A stretch of DNA of 7,126 bases from a bacterium (GCA_028716025.1 JAQUQP010000094.1:1-7126); one strand, 5' to 3'; shown: positions 1-6,482, counted from the stretch's first letter. Made by a program: numbers and translations. Notes: generated from the sequence alone by a model not told the origin.

Positions 1-306
1 GCAGTCATTAGTGATGGAAAAAACCGGCAGGTTCAACGCGCCGGTGTGCCAGGCGCAAGGACCACAGTCAAAAGGACAACCTTTTAAATGCTTATTATCA
101 ATTCGCGCCGGGATATATTCCTGCGGTGTGAGAACTCTATTTATGTACCAATCGTAATCCCCAGTTATTTTAATGGAATTTAGGCCTTGGGAACACATTC
201 TTTCCAGATAAACACCATCATTCTTGCCCATGATCCTGGCTAGTTCGGTTTTCCCGCATTTCGGGCAATAAGCGATAGTTGATTTGATATAGGTATTGGC
301 TGCCAC
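1..306 (-). CDS. MJ0619/Tes-family radical SAM enzyme, N-terminal part (cut by window edge)
   Basis: This gene is absent as a long open frame because it leaves the window; I translated it by hand. A GTG at 304-306 opens 102 codons that stay open to base 1. It follows the TAA of the upstream reductase (312-314) by five bases. Residues 14-17 (CPKC) and Cys38 form the start of a small metal-binding N-terminal domain. Residues 77-87 carry CPFDCGPCAWH, the CPxDCGxCxxH signature of the MJ0619 family. The fragment ends in ITNDC, where Cys102 should be the first cysteine of the radical SAM CxxxCxxC cluster motif. Known for the family: MJ0619 was first proposed to methylate a pterin and was later shown to be tetraether lipid synthase, which joins lipid tails through unactivated carbons and holds several iron-sulfur clusters plus a rubredoxin-like iron. 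Inference: this homologue acts on the acyl product of the operon. The catalytic core is outside the window, so the exact reaction is open. The ribosome binding site before the GTG is weak, which suggests coupling. Confidence 0.85.
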   Translation of the reverse strand, partial: MAANTYIKSTIAYCPKCGKTELARIMGKNDGVYLERMCSQGLNSIKITGDYDWYINRVLTPQEYIPARIDNKHLKGCPFDCGPCAWHTGALNLPVFSITNDC

Positions 307-311
307 TGTCT

Positions 312-1046
312 TTAGATCCCGCCATCCACAAAAATATTTTGTCCATTGATATAGCTGGCTTTGTCAGAAGCCAGGAAACAAACTGTCTCCGCTACCTCTA
401 TTGCTTTTCCCGCTCTGCCGGTCAGGCAATGATCCAAGAACTCCTTTTTAAGTTCAGCCGGTATGCCGCTGGCGACTCCGCCTTCCATCATGCCTGGGAT
501 TACCATATTGACCCGGATCCCAAATTTGCGCATTTCCCCGGCCAGGGACAGCGTAAATCCGAACATAGCCGCCTTGCTCATGGCATAGGTAACCGGTACG
601 TCAAGTATCCTGTGCCCGGCAATAGAGCCGATATTGACGATCGCTCCTCTTCTGTTCCTGATCATGTTTTTGATAATAGCTTTAGTCACAAAAATAGTAC
701 CTCTGATATTTATGTCCATGACTGTGTCCACATCTTCCTTTTCGAGCATAGCCAAAGGCATTATCCTGCTGATACCGGCATTATTCACCAGGATATCAAT
801 ATTTTTCTCTTCCCGGGAGACTTTATTCAGTTTCTTATTTAGTTCCGGGACATTAGCCAGGTCTATTTTTATGCATTGGCTGTTTTTAAGCTCTTTCTTG
901 AGCGCCTCGGCTTTTCCTTGGTTTTTAGAATAGCTGAATATGACCCTGGCGCCGTATTTGCCGAAAGCCCGACAGATCTCACTGCCGATGTAGCCTGTCC
1001 CGCCTGACACAAATACTGTTTTTCCGGAAAACATCAGGTCTTTCAT
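312..1046 (-). CDS. FabG-type short-chain dehydrogenase/reductase (second copy)
   Basis: A 244-residue classical short-chain dehydrogenase/reductase, the usual length for 3-oxoacyl-ACP reductase (FabG). The NAD(P)-binding glycine motif SGGTGYIG is at residues 14-21 and NNAG at 88-91. The catalytic tetrad Asn113, Ser141, Tyr154 and Lys158 has the same internal spacing as E. coli FabG. It ends in VDGGI, shorter at the C-terminus than the other reductase here. The likely reaction is NAD(P)H reduction of a 3-oxoacyl group on the acyl carrier protein encoded just upstream. Its ATG overlaps the TGA of that gene as ATGA and is preceded by GGAAGGG, which supports this start. It is clearly different in sequence from the reductase at 2012-2725, so the two may act on different chain lengths or one may do another job, such as enoyl or ketone reduction of a finished product. 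The family call is secure; the substrate is inferred from context. Confidence 0.93.
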   Translation of the reverse strand: MKDLMFSGKTVFVSGGTGYIGSEICRAFGKYGARVIFSYSKNQGKAEALKKELKNSQCIKIDLANVPELNKKLNKVSREEKNIDILVNNAGISRIMPLAMLEKEDVDTVMDINIRGTIFVTKAIIKNMIRNRRGAIVNIGSIAGHRILDVPVTYAMSKAAMFGFTLSLAGEMRKFGIRVNMVIPGMMEGGVASGIPAELKKEFLDHCLTGRAGKAIEVAETVCFLASDKASYINGQNIFVDGGI

Positions 1047-1432
1047 TTACCCTTCCTTTCCCGGATGATATTGGACAGGTCTCCCACCGTAAAAGCGGAG
1101 AAAAGATCTATTCTGGTCATCCCGGCTTGGAAAAGTCCCGCTTTTTCAGGAAAATGTTTATTCAAAAGCAACGCTCCCTTGGGATTCAATTTTTCCTCGT
1201 CAAATATATCCTCAGGTTTTATCTTAACTCCGCCGACTATAAAATCATTCATTTTGATCACCACGCCAAAATTGCGCTCGATCAGGAAGATCACTTCCAC
1301 GAAATCTATGCTGTCCATTCCCAGATCATTGACCAAGGAAGCCTCAAGTGGTACTTCATCGATGGAATCTAATCCAAAGACTGGCAATAATAACTGTCTT
1401 AATTTATCTTCTACCTGCCTGTTAGCGGTCAT
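1043..1432 (-). CDS. Long acyl carrier protein
   Basis: A 129-residue acyl carrier protein (ACP), against about 75-90 for ordinary ACPs. The phosphopantetheine attachment motif is DLGMDSIDFVEV, with Ser41 as the modified serine, followed by the acidic helix II that partner enzymes recognise. The usual last segment appears late (FTVGDLSNII, about residues 114-123). Between them lie about 45 extra residues, including LNPKGALLLNKHFPEK, that ordinary ACPs lack. The protein would carry the growing acyl chain as a thioester to the ketosynthase, reductases and dehydratase of this operon. The gene overlaps the end of the nitroreductase gene by 11 bases. Bases just before its ATG (CCATAAAA) contain no good ribosome binding site, so translation probably depends on the upstream gene. 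The extended form suggests a dedicated carrier for a specialised pathway, not the housekeeping ACP. No apo-ACP transferase is seen in the window. Confidence 0.93.
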   Translation of the reverse strand: MTANRQVEDKLRQLLLPVFGLDSIDEVPLEASLVNDLGMDSIDFVEVIFLIERNFGVVIKMNDFIVGGVKIKPEDIFDEEKLNPKGALLLNKHFPEKAGLFQAGMTRIDLFSAFTVGDLSNIIRERKGK

Positions 1433-2012
1433 TTTTATGGTTAGGGAATCCGATGGGAATTACGGCTCCAATGCTCCTTCCGTTTTTGATTTTGGCAATA
1501 CTGGCTATTTCTTTCTCAGCTATTAAGGGACCGGTCATATAACAACTGCCTAAACCCTGGCTGGTCGCGGCCAGGTGGATGAGCATGGCTACACAGGATA
1601 TGGACTTGACATAGTTATCTCTTTCGAATTGGGTTATTTCTTTATTCTGACTGGTTATCATCAAGGAGAAGCCTGCGGAGATCCGGAAAGTAGGCAGAAG
1701 CAAAACCGGCGCGTTCTCAAAAACCGTGAACATGTTGGCGTAGTTTCCGAAACTGACTTGGAAATCATCATTCATCTGTGCCTGCAATTGTGTTGATTTT
1801 TTACGGACGGCTCTGGCGATGAGAGAAATAACTCTCTTATCCGTGATTTCTACGATCTCCCAATTCTTTTTACCTGAGACATAAGGTGAAGTCAGGGCTA
1901 TTTGCTTGATTTTCAGGATCAATTCGGGAGAGACTGGCTGATCGGAAAAACAACGGCAGCTATGCCTCTTTTCACAAATATTCTTCAGGTTTTCATAATC
2001 ATTTAATGACAT
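1422..2012 (-). CDS. Nitroreductase-family flavoprotein
   Basis: A 196-residue protein of the nitroreductase family, which binds FMN and works as a dimer with NAD(P)H or another donor. Visible family marks are the N-terminal RHSCRCFSDQPVS (residues 16-28, equivalent to the RRSxRxF phosphate/FMN-binding motif), the SPYVSGKKNWEIV segment (about 42-54) in the position of the family's PSxxNxQPW region, GLGSCYMTG (153-161) and the closing GAVIPIGFP (182-190). The family covers nitro and quinone reduction, enone reduction, dehalogenation and oxidative dehydrogenation in peptide natural products, so the name predicts no substrate. Its ATG overlaps the TAA of the upstream reductase by one base (TAATG), with AAAGG about eight bases before it. 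In an operon with ketosynthase, reductases, dehydratase and ACP but no FabI, FabK, FabL or FabV, it is a candidate for reducing or forming a carbon-carbon double bond. That role is inference only. Confidence 0.88.
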   Translation of the reverse strand: MSLNDYENLKNICEKRHSCRCFSDQPVSPELILKIKQIALTSPYVSGKKNWEIVEITDKRVISLIARAVRKKSTQLQAQMNDDFQVSFGNYANMFTVFENAPVLLLPTFRISAGFSLMITSQNKEITQFERDNYVKSISCVAMLIHLAATSQGLGSCYMTGPLIAEKEIASIAKIKNGRSIGAVIPIGFPNHKNDR

Positions 2013-2725
2013 TAGACGCCTTTCATGAATCCGCCATCCACGGCAAGAACGGCTCCATTGATAAATGATGCTTCGTCACTGCAGAGAAAGGCCGCGGCTG
2101 CGGCAATATCGGCAGGAGTTCCAATATGACCGGCGGCTATATTCTGTTTTATCTCTTCTGCGGCATAGTTTAAAAGTCCTTTGAGTGAGCCGGAATTTAC
2201 CGGACCCGGGGCCAGGCAATTTATCCTAAGGCCTTTACTGCCAAATTCAGCTGCCACACCACGGGAAAAAGATTCTATGTATCCTTTGGTCCCGGCGTAA
2301 ACTGATTGCCCCCTATTGCCTTTTCTAGCCGTCACTGAAGAGATATTCAGGATGCAACCCTTGCGTTTGGCCAGCATTGAGGGAATAACTTTCCGGCATA
2401 TTTTGGTAAGAGCGGTAATATTTACCTTGATCATTTTTTCGATCTGTTCATTGGTCAGGGCCGGCAGAATGTCACAGATCGTGCAGGCTGCGGCATTTAC
2501 CAGGATATCGGCATCACCTATTTGGTTGCAAAAATTGTCTAGCTCCTTTTCTCTTGAGAAATCAGCCTGAATGACAGTATAGCGCTTGTTTTTTTGCCAG
2601 GTCTTGAGATAGCCCAGGTTCCGGCTGTAGTGCAGTAAGGCTTCATCACCAGGAACAATAATTTTGCCGGCTATGGCCAGGCCTATTTCTGAACTGGCGC
2701 CGGTGATCACTATTCTACGCTTCAT
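2012..2725 (-). CDS. FabG-type 3-oxoacyl-ACP reductase (first copy)
   Basis: A 237-residue short-chain dehydrogenase/reductase of FabG type. The nucleotide-binding motif TGASSEIG is at residues 8-15. The catalytic set Asn102, Ser130, Tyr143 (YAGTK) and Lys147 has the spacing seen in E. coli FabG. The C-terminus FINGAVLAVDGGF is typical. One deviation is NAAA at 77-80 where most members have NNAG; conservative variants of this motif exist, so activity is still expected. The likely job is NADPH-dependent reduction of the 3-oxoacyl-ACP made by the ketosynthase directly upstream, whose last 11 bases overlap this gene. GAGGAAAT immediately before the ATG is a good ribosome binding site. TGAS at the start and an acidic residue in the ADF segment (residues 54-56) fit a classical reductase, but cofactor preference cannot be decided by eye. 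Confidence 0.94.
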   Translation of the reverse strand: MKRRIVITGASSEIGLAIAGKIIVPGDEALLHYSRNLGYLKTWQKNKRYTVIQADFSREKELDNFCNQIGDADILVNAAACTICDILPALTNEQIEKMIKVNITALTKICRKVIPSMLAKRKGCILNISSVTARKGNRGQSVYAGTKGYIESFSRGVAAEFGSKGLRINCLAPGPVNSGSLKGLLNYAAEEIKQNIAAGHIGTPADIAAAAAFLCSDEASFINGAVLAVDGGFMKGV

Positions 2726-3917
2726 ATTTCCTCGCTACTATTGCCGAATTTTCTCCGCCAAAGGCAGAGTTCAATTTCAGGACATTATTGATTTTCATTC
2801 TCAAAGGCTTGCCCTTTATGACTTTTAAGGGGACCTCTGGATCAGGTTCTTCAAAATTAACCGTTGGAGGTACCGCCTGATTGGTTAAAGAATATATCAC
2901 TGCGAGCATTTCAACCGCTCCGCAAGCTCCGATAAGATGGCCTACTTGTCCTTTCAGGGAAAAAACCGGTATTTCACGATACCGCCGCCCGAAGATCAAT
3001 TCCATGGCTTTAGTTTCCGCTATCGCGTTTTTATATGTTCCGGTCCCATGCAGATGAACACAGTCAATATCCTCAGGGGTAATGTTTGCTTCCCTGATCG
3101 CTTCCAGTGCGGCCCGGGAGAGAATATTACCGGAGGGTTCAGGATCTGTCACCATATAAGCATCCATGGTAGAGCTATAACCGACTATTTCCGCCATTAT
3201 CCTGTTCTTATCCGCTAAGCCGTCATTTTCTAGCAGGAACAGGGCTGAACCTTCTCCCAGGACCAGGCCGCCTCTTTTCCGGTCAAAAGGCCGGCAGGCT
3301 TCTGACGGTGCGCCTTCCCATTGCGATAAAGCCCCGAGTTTATAAAAACCCATGTAATGCAACGGGGAAAGCATGGAATCACTGCCTCCGGCTATTACCG
3401 CCTTATTATTCTCTTCTTGTATCATTCTATAAGCCAATCCCATAGCCTGGCTAGAGGCGACGCAGGCGGCAACGTTAATATAATTACCGCCTTGAATGTT
3501 GTTTTCTGCCGCCAGTTTTTGTATCGTTTTGGTAGATCGAAAAATATGATCGTGCCAATCGCCGTTAATTGTTTTAGTGCTGTTGATATAGCCTGTCAGG
3601 TCAAAATAATCGATCCCTAGTCCGAGGTAAAGGGAAATATCTTCAGGAGTATATTTCATCTTGAAACCTGAAGAAACTGATAATTCATCCAATGCTTTTT
3701 TTAAAAAACACTCCTTCCTATCTACGTCGGAAGGAGTCTTGGTTATCTGCCTGCCTGATCTTGCTTCTCCGGCCAAATTCACTGGAAAGTTGTCTGTCGC
3801 GAAATTCTCTATCTTCCCGATCCCCTTGACACCTTTATCCAGGCTAGTCATGAATTCCGGTACAGAGCTTCCTATTGGGGATACTATACCGGCTCCGGTG
3901 ATCACTACCCGGTTCAT
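2715..3917 (-). CDS. FabF-type beta-ketoacyl-ACP synthase
   Basis: A 400-residue condensing enzyme of the FabB/FabF type and nearly the normal length (about 410). It should perform decarboxylative condensation of malonyl-ACP with an acyl primer, extending the chain by two carbons. The start VVITGAGIVSPIG is typical. The complete catalytic triad is visible: nucleophile Cys152 in NVAACVASS, His290 in HLHGTGT, and His327 in QVGHLIGACG, with the conserved Lys322 before it. GLVLGEGS (about 217-224) and the C-terminal NSAFGGENSA glycine-rich loop are also present. The gene starts with an ATGA overlap onto the stop of the short ketosynthase-like gene and has GAAGG seven bases before the ATG. The tight coupling to a cysteine-less partner resembles the ketosynthase/chain-length-factor pairs of type II polyketide and aryl polyene systems. 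The catalytic call is strong; chain length and primer are unknown. Confidence 0.95.
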   Translation of the reverse strand: MNRVVITGAGIVSPIGSSVPEFMTSLDKGVKGIGKIENFATDNFPVNLAGEARSGRQITKTPSDVDRKECFLKKALDELSVSSGFKMKYTPEDISLYLGLGIDYFDLTGYINSTKTINGDWHDHIFRSTKTIQKLAAENNIQGGNYINVAACVASSQAMGLAYRMIQEENNKAVIAGGSDSMLSPLHYMGFYKLGALSQWEGAPSEACRPFDRKRGGLVLGEGSALFLLENDGLADKNRIMAEIVGYSSTMDAYMVTDPEPSGNILSRAALEAIREANITPEDIDCVHLHGTGTYKNAIAETKAMELIFGRRYREIPVFSLKGQVGHLIGACGAVEMLAVIYSLTNQAVPPTVNFEEPDPEVPLKVIKGKPLRMKINNVLKLNSAFGGENSAIVARKYEA

Positions 3918-4504
3918 AGAGAGCCTTCTTTTTTCCGCAGATCCCGAAAAAGCTCTATCGCTTCTGTGTCTCCCGGATAGTTCAGTGATGCTAATTCGGT
4001 TTTCCTGAGTAAGGCAAAACCCGATTCTGTTGTACCGTCACTATATACTTTGCCGGCTCCGATCAATATGTCTCCCTTTGTCCGGCTATGTCTGGCTTGC
4101 AGAAGAAGTGCCTGGGCAGAAGAATATATGACCGCGTTATCACCTGTTAACTTGTATTCTATGGAAACAAAGCAAAGCGGCATATTATACAAGACTTTAA
4201 ACTGGGTCAAAGGCGAAACACCAGCCATCCCCCGCTCAACAAACAATTTCTGCGAAAAATCGCCGGCCGCGTCACGGCTGCCTGCGGCTACTGCTTTTAA
4301 TCCGTAATCTTCGTGTTCTATTACTCCCGTGGCATAATAGAATGGAATATTCGCGGGAAGTTCCTTGCCGGCGGTGAGCTTATTCATGCAAACTATGGCC
4401 GCGGCTGCTTCCCGGTTAAAATACTTATTTAGTTTTTTATTCTTTAAATAAACCTGGACCGAGATCTCTTTAGACGGCCCGAATGATTCAAACACTACCC
4501 GCAT
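3914..4504 (-). CDS. Short ketosynthase-like protein lacking the active-site cysteine
   Basis: A 196-residue protein resembling only the N-terminal half of a beta-ketoacyl synthase. SPLTQFKVLYNMP (about 97-109), YKLTGDNAVIYSSAQALL (117-134) and the following GDILIGAGKV and GFALL segments match the order of the thiolase-fold core around the nucleophile elbow. At the expected nucleophile position there is Ser or Ala (IYSSAQ, 126-131), not Cys, and the second half with the two catalytic histidines is absent. It is therefore unlikely to condense acyl chains alone. Similar short 'ketosynthase N-terminal domain' proteins are known beside FAS-like genes in aryl polyene type clusters. It overlaps the dehydratase gene by 17 bases and the full ketosynthase by four (ATGA), so equal production with that enzyme is likely. 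I infer a structural or chain-length partner. An erosion product is less likely because the frame is intact and embedded in coupled genes. No nonsense or frameshifted remnant of the missing half follows. Confidence 0.75.
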   Translation of the reverse strand: MRVVFESFGPSKEISVQVYLKNKKLNKYFNREAAAAIVCMNKLTAGKELPANIPFYYATGVIEHEDYGLKAVAAGSRDAAGDFSQKLFVERGMAGVSPLTQFKVLYNMPLCFVSIEYKLTGDNAVIYSSAQALLLQARHSRTKGDILIGAGKVYSDGTTESGFALLRKTELASLNYPGDTEAIELFRDLRKKEGSL

Positions 4505-4970
4505 CTTTCACCACTTTAGCTTTTTTTATGAAAATGTCATATAATTCCTGCCGGGACTGTTCCAACTTCTCACTTTTAATGTCCACAAAATAGAAAGTGA
4601 GCTCACCTTCAGCGTAAATATCATCGCCCACAAAGGCTTTTACCGCGGCTACGCCGTAATCATCCTGCATAGTGACTATATCTGCCCGCAATCCCAATTT
4701 TTCGCCAGGTTCGGCGGGTTTTCTGAATTTCATCTTATTTACGATGGTCAGGACCGAGCGTTTTATCGGTAATCCTTTTTCTTTCATTATGAGCTCAAAG
4801 AAAGACCCGGCTAATTGGGCCAGGCTTTCCTGGAGCAAGCTGCCCGGGAAAATAGGATGGCCGGGAAAATGGTCGGTAAAAACATCATCAGCGAAGGTAA
4901 TGCATTTAGTGCCAAGGACATATTTGCCATAACAGATCTCGTCTATTTTATCTACCAGTTGAAATCTCAC
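4488..4970 (-). CDS. FabZ/FabA-type 3-hydroxyacyl-ACP dehydratase
   Basis: A 160-residue hot-dog fold protein, close to FabZ in length (about 145-150). The signature DHFPGHPIFPG (residues 33-43) holds catalytic His34, and LLQESLAQLAG (45-55) holds the acidic partner Glu48. The spacing of 14 residues equals that between His54 and Glu68 of E. coli FabZ. It should remove water from 3-hydroxyacyl-ACP to give trans-2-enoyl-ACP in the cytoplasm. The start codon is GTG, overlapping the TGA of the cysteine desulfurase gene as GTGA, with GAGGAG five bases before it; no ATG explains the conserved N-terminus better. The C-terminus has about 20 charged residues beyond the hot-dog fold. FabA-type isomerase activity cannot be excluded, but the Glu in place of FabA's Asp favours FabZ-like chemistry. 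Confidence 0.93.
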   Translation of the reverse strand: MRFQLVDKIDEICYGKYVLGTKCITFADDVFTDHFPGHPIFPGSLLQESLAQLAGSFFELIMKEKGLPIKRSVLTIVNKMKFRKPAEPGEKLGLRADIVTMQDDYGVAAVKAFVGDDIYAEGELTFYFVDIKSEKLEQSRQELYDIFIKKAKVVKDAGSV

Positions 4971-6478
4971 CGGATCTCCTCTTGGTCTAGTTTAGTAACC
5001 CCTTTTCCCGCGTATCTTTCGTACAATTCCTGATTGGCCATTTTCCAAGCCACATATCCTCCCACTAAAAAGCTGACCCGCTGAAAACCATTGGCAGCCA
5101 GATAATAAGCTACTACCGGGGAATTGAATCCTCCCTGGCAGATCACGTAAATATTTTTGTTCTTTGGTATTTTATGGATATGTTTATTGAAAGAGAAAAA
5201 TGGTATCTCATGGGCCCCGGACAGGCTTTTGAGGAATTTGCGGTCATACCAGAAACGGATATCCAGGATAAAAGTATTTTTGTCCAATAGGATATTCTCA
5301 TTCAATTGTCCAGGCGTTATCATATTCACGGTTGCTCTTTCATTGTTCAGGAAGGCTTCCAGGCTTTTTAACGCGTATTTAATATCCTTTATCGTGGTAG
5401 AGTCTGAAAAACTGAACCTTATAGTCTCCCTGGCTTGGGTATCAGACAGGCCTATCGCTTTTAAAACATGGGAGGGCTCATTTGATTGCGTATTACAGGC
5501 TGATCCGGCTGATACAGCTATCCCTTGATAATCAAGAGCTCCCAGTAAGATCGAATTGTTTATTCCCGGGAAAACAACGCTGACAGTATTAGGCAGGCAT
5601 CTATCTGCCGGTGAATTGATAATAATATCAGCCTTGATCCTTTTCAGCTCATTGATAAAATAGTCCTTGATCTGGCTCATCTTGCCCATGCTGCTGGCCA
5701 TGACCGGTACGGCGCGTGATGCTTCAGCGAATCCGGCTATGTTATGCAGGCTTTCCGTACCTGCTCTAAAGCCAAATTCTTGATGTCCTCCATGGACCAG
5801 GGGAGCGAAAATACTTCCCTCTTTTGCATAGATGACACCGGCTCCTTTGGGCCCGTGTATCTTATGGGCTGAAAAAGTCGCGTAATCTACGCCCAGGTCT
5901 TTTACGTTTACCGGTATCTTGCCCAGCGCTTGTACGCAATCGGACATTAATGGAATATCATGCTTTTTAGTTATCGCGGTGATCGTTTTGATGTCCTGAA
6001 TAGTTCCTATTTCATTATTAGCCAGCATACAACAGACCAGGAAAACTTTATCGTTTAGTAATTCTTCGAGCTTTTTTATAATGATCCTGCCATATTTATC
6101 AACGGGACAAAACAGTATTTCGACTCCCTGTTTCTTTAAATGATCCAAAGTAGACATGACCGAGGAATGCTCTATAGGTGAAGAAATGATCCTGGTTTTT
6201 TTAGGATAGCAGGTCTGGGCAAGGATCTTAAGCACATTATTATTGCCCTCGGAAGCGCAGCTATTAAAGATGACCTCTTCTGGTTTGGCGCCTATCGTTG
6301 TTGCTATCAGTTTCCTGGATTCTTCCAGGATCAGAGCGGAATCACGGGCAACCTGGTATAAGGAAGATGGATTTCCATAATTTAATCGTAGTACCCTCTC
6401 CATCCTTCTACTGACCAGTGGAGAGACTTTAGTAGTGGCATTATTGTCGAAATAGACTTCTTTGCGTAATCTAAACAT
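4967..6478 (-). CDS. Cysteine desulfurase (NifS/IscS type) fused to a C-terminal rhodanese domain
   Basis: Counted from the ATG at 6476-6478 the protein has 503 residues. I prefer this start because VYFDNNATT, the usual beginning of the family, follows within eight residues, TAGGAG lies four bases upstream, and a longer start at 6547 would overlap the upstream gene by 62 bases. Residues 1 to about 380 are a PLP-dependent cysteine desulfurase: His104 (IEHSS), PLP-binding Lys206 (SAHKIHGPKG) and catalytic Cys328 (SAGSACNTQS), matching E. coli IscS numbering, plus RAGTES. About residues 388-485 form a rhodanese domain with LDIR and the active-site loop CQGGFNS (Cys447). The first domain would release sulfur from cysteine as a persulfide and the second could receive and pass it on. 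Family knowledge supports roles in iron-sulfur cluster, thiocofactor or thiolation pathways. Inference: it serves the radical SAM enzyme downstream or sulfurates a pathway intermediate. No IscU-type scaffold is in the window. Confidence 0.95.
   Translation of the reverse strand: MFRLRKEVYFDNNATTKVSPLVSRRMERVLRLNYGNPSSLYQVARDSALILEESRKLIATTIGAKPEEVIFNSCASEGNNNVLKILAQTCYPKKTRIISSPIEHSSVMSTLDHLKKQGVEILFCPVDKYGRIIIKKLEELLNDKVFLVCCMLANNEIGTIQDIKTITAITKKHDIPLMSDCVQALGKIPVNVKDLGVDYATFSAHKIHGPKGAGVIYAKEGSIFAPLVHGGHQEFGFRAGTESLHNIAGFAEASRAVPVMASSMGKMSQIKDYFINELKRIKADIIINSPADRCLPNTVSVVFPGINNSILLGALDYQGIAVSAGSACNTQSNEPSHVLKAIGLSDTQARETIRFSFSDSTTIKDIKYALKSLEAFLNNERATVNMITPGQLNENILLDKNTFILDIRFWYDRKFLKSLSGAHEIPFFSFNKHIHKIPKNKNIYVICQGGFNSPVVAYYLAANGFQRVSFLVGGYVAWKMANQELYERYAGKGVTKLDQEEIR
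4976..4981 (-). promoter_or_regulatory. Ribosome binding site for the GTG-started dehydratase
   Basis: On the minus strand GAGGAG lies five bases before the GTG at 4968-4970. It is the strongest Shine-Dalgarno match among these genes and supports GTG as the true start, inside the last codons of the cysteine desulfurase gene. Confidence 0.8.
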
Positions 6479-6482
6479 ATTT

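Noticed and set aside
1..306. Reading the radical SAM gene as a pterin (methanopterin) methyltransferase
   Set aside because: That was the first proposal for MJ0619. The neighbours here make acyl chains and no pterin gene is visible, and the family's founder is now known as a lipid synthase.
3914..4504. Pseudogene of a full ketosynthase
   Set aside because: The frame is intact with coupled start and stop, and the following sequence is a complete separate ketosynthase, not the missing half.
312..4970. Aryl polyene or ladderane gene cluster
   Set aside because: FAS-like genes with a short ketosynthase-like protein recall aryl polyene clusters, and FAS genes plus radical SAM recall ladderanes. 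The window lacks an ammonia lyase, ligase, acyltransferase, thioesterase or phytoene-desaturase-like genes, so neither label is supported.
339..5528. Several plus-strand open frames of 70 to 170 codons
   Set aside because: They lie opposite genes with intact catalytic motifs, show no family signature and have no consistent ribosome binding sites; they are antisense shadows.
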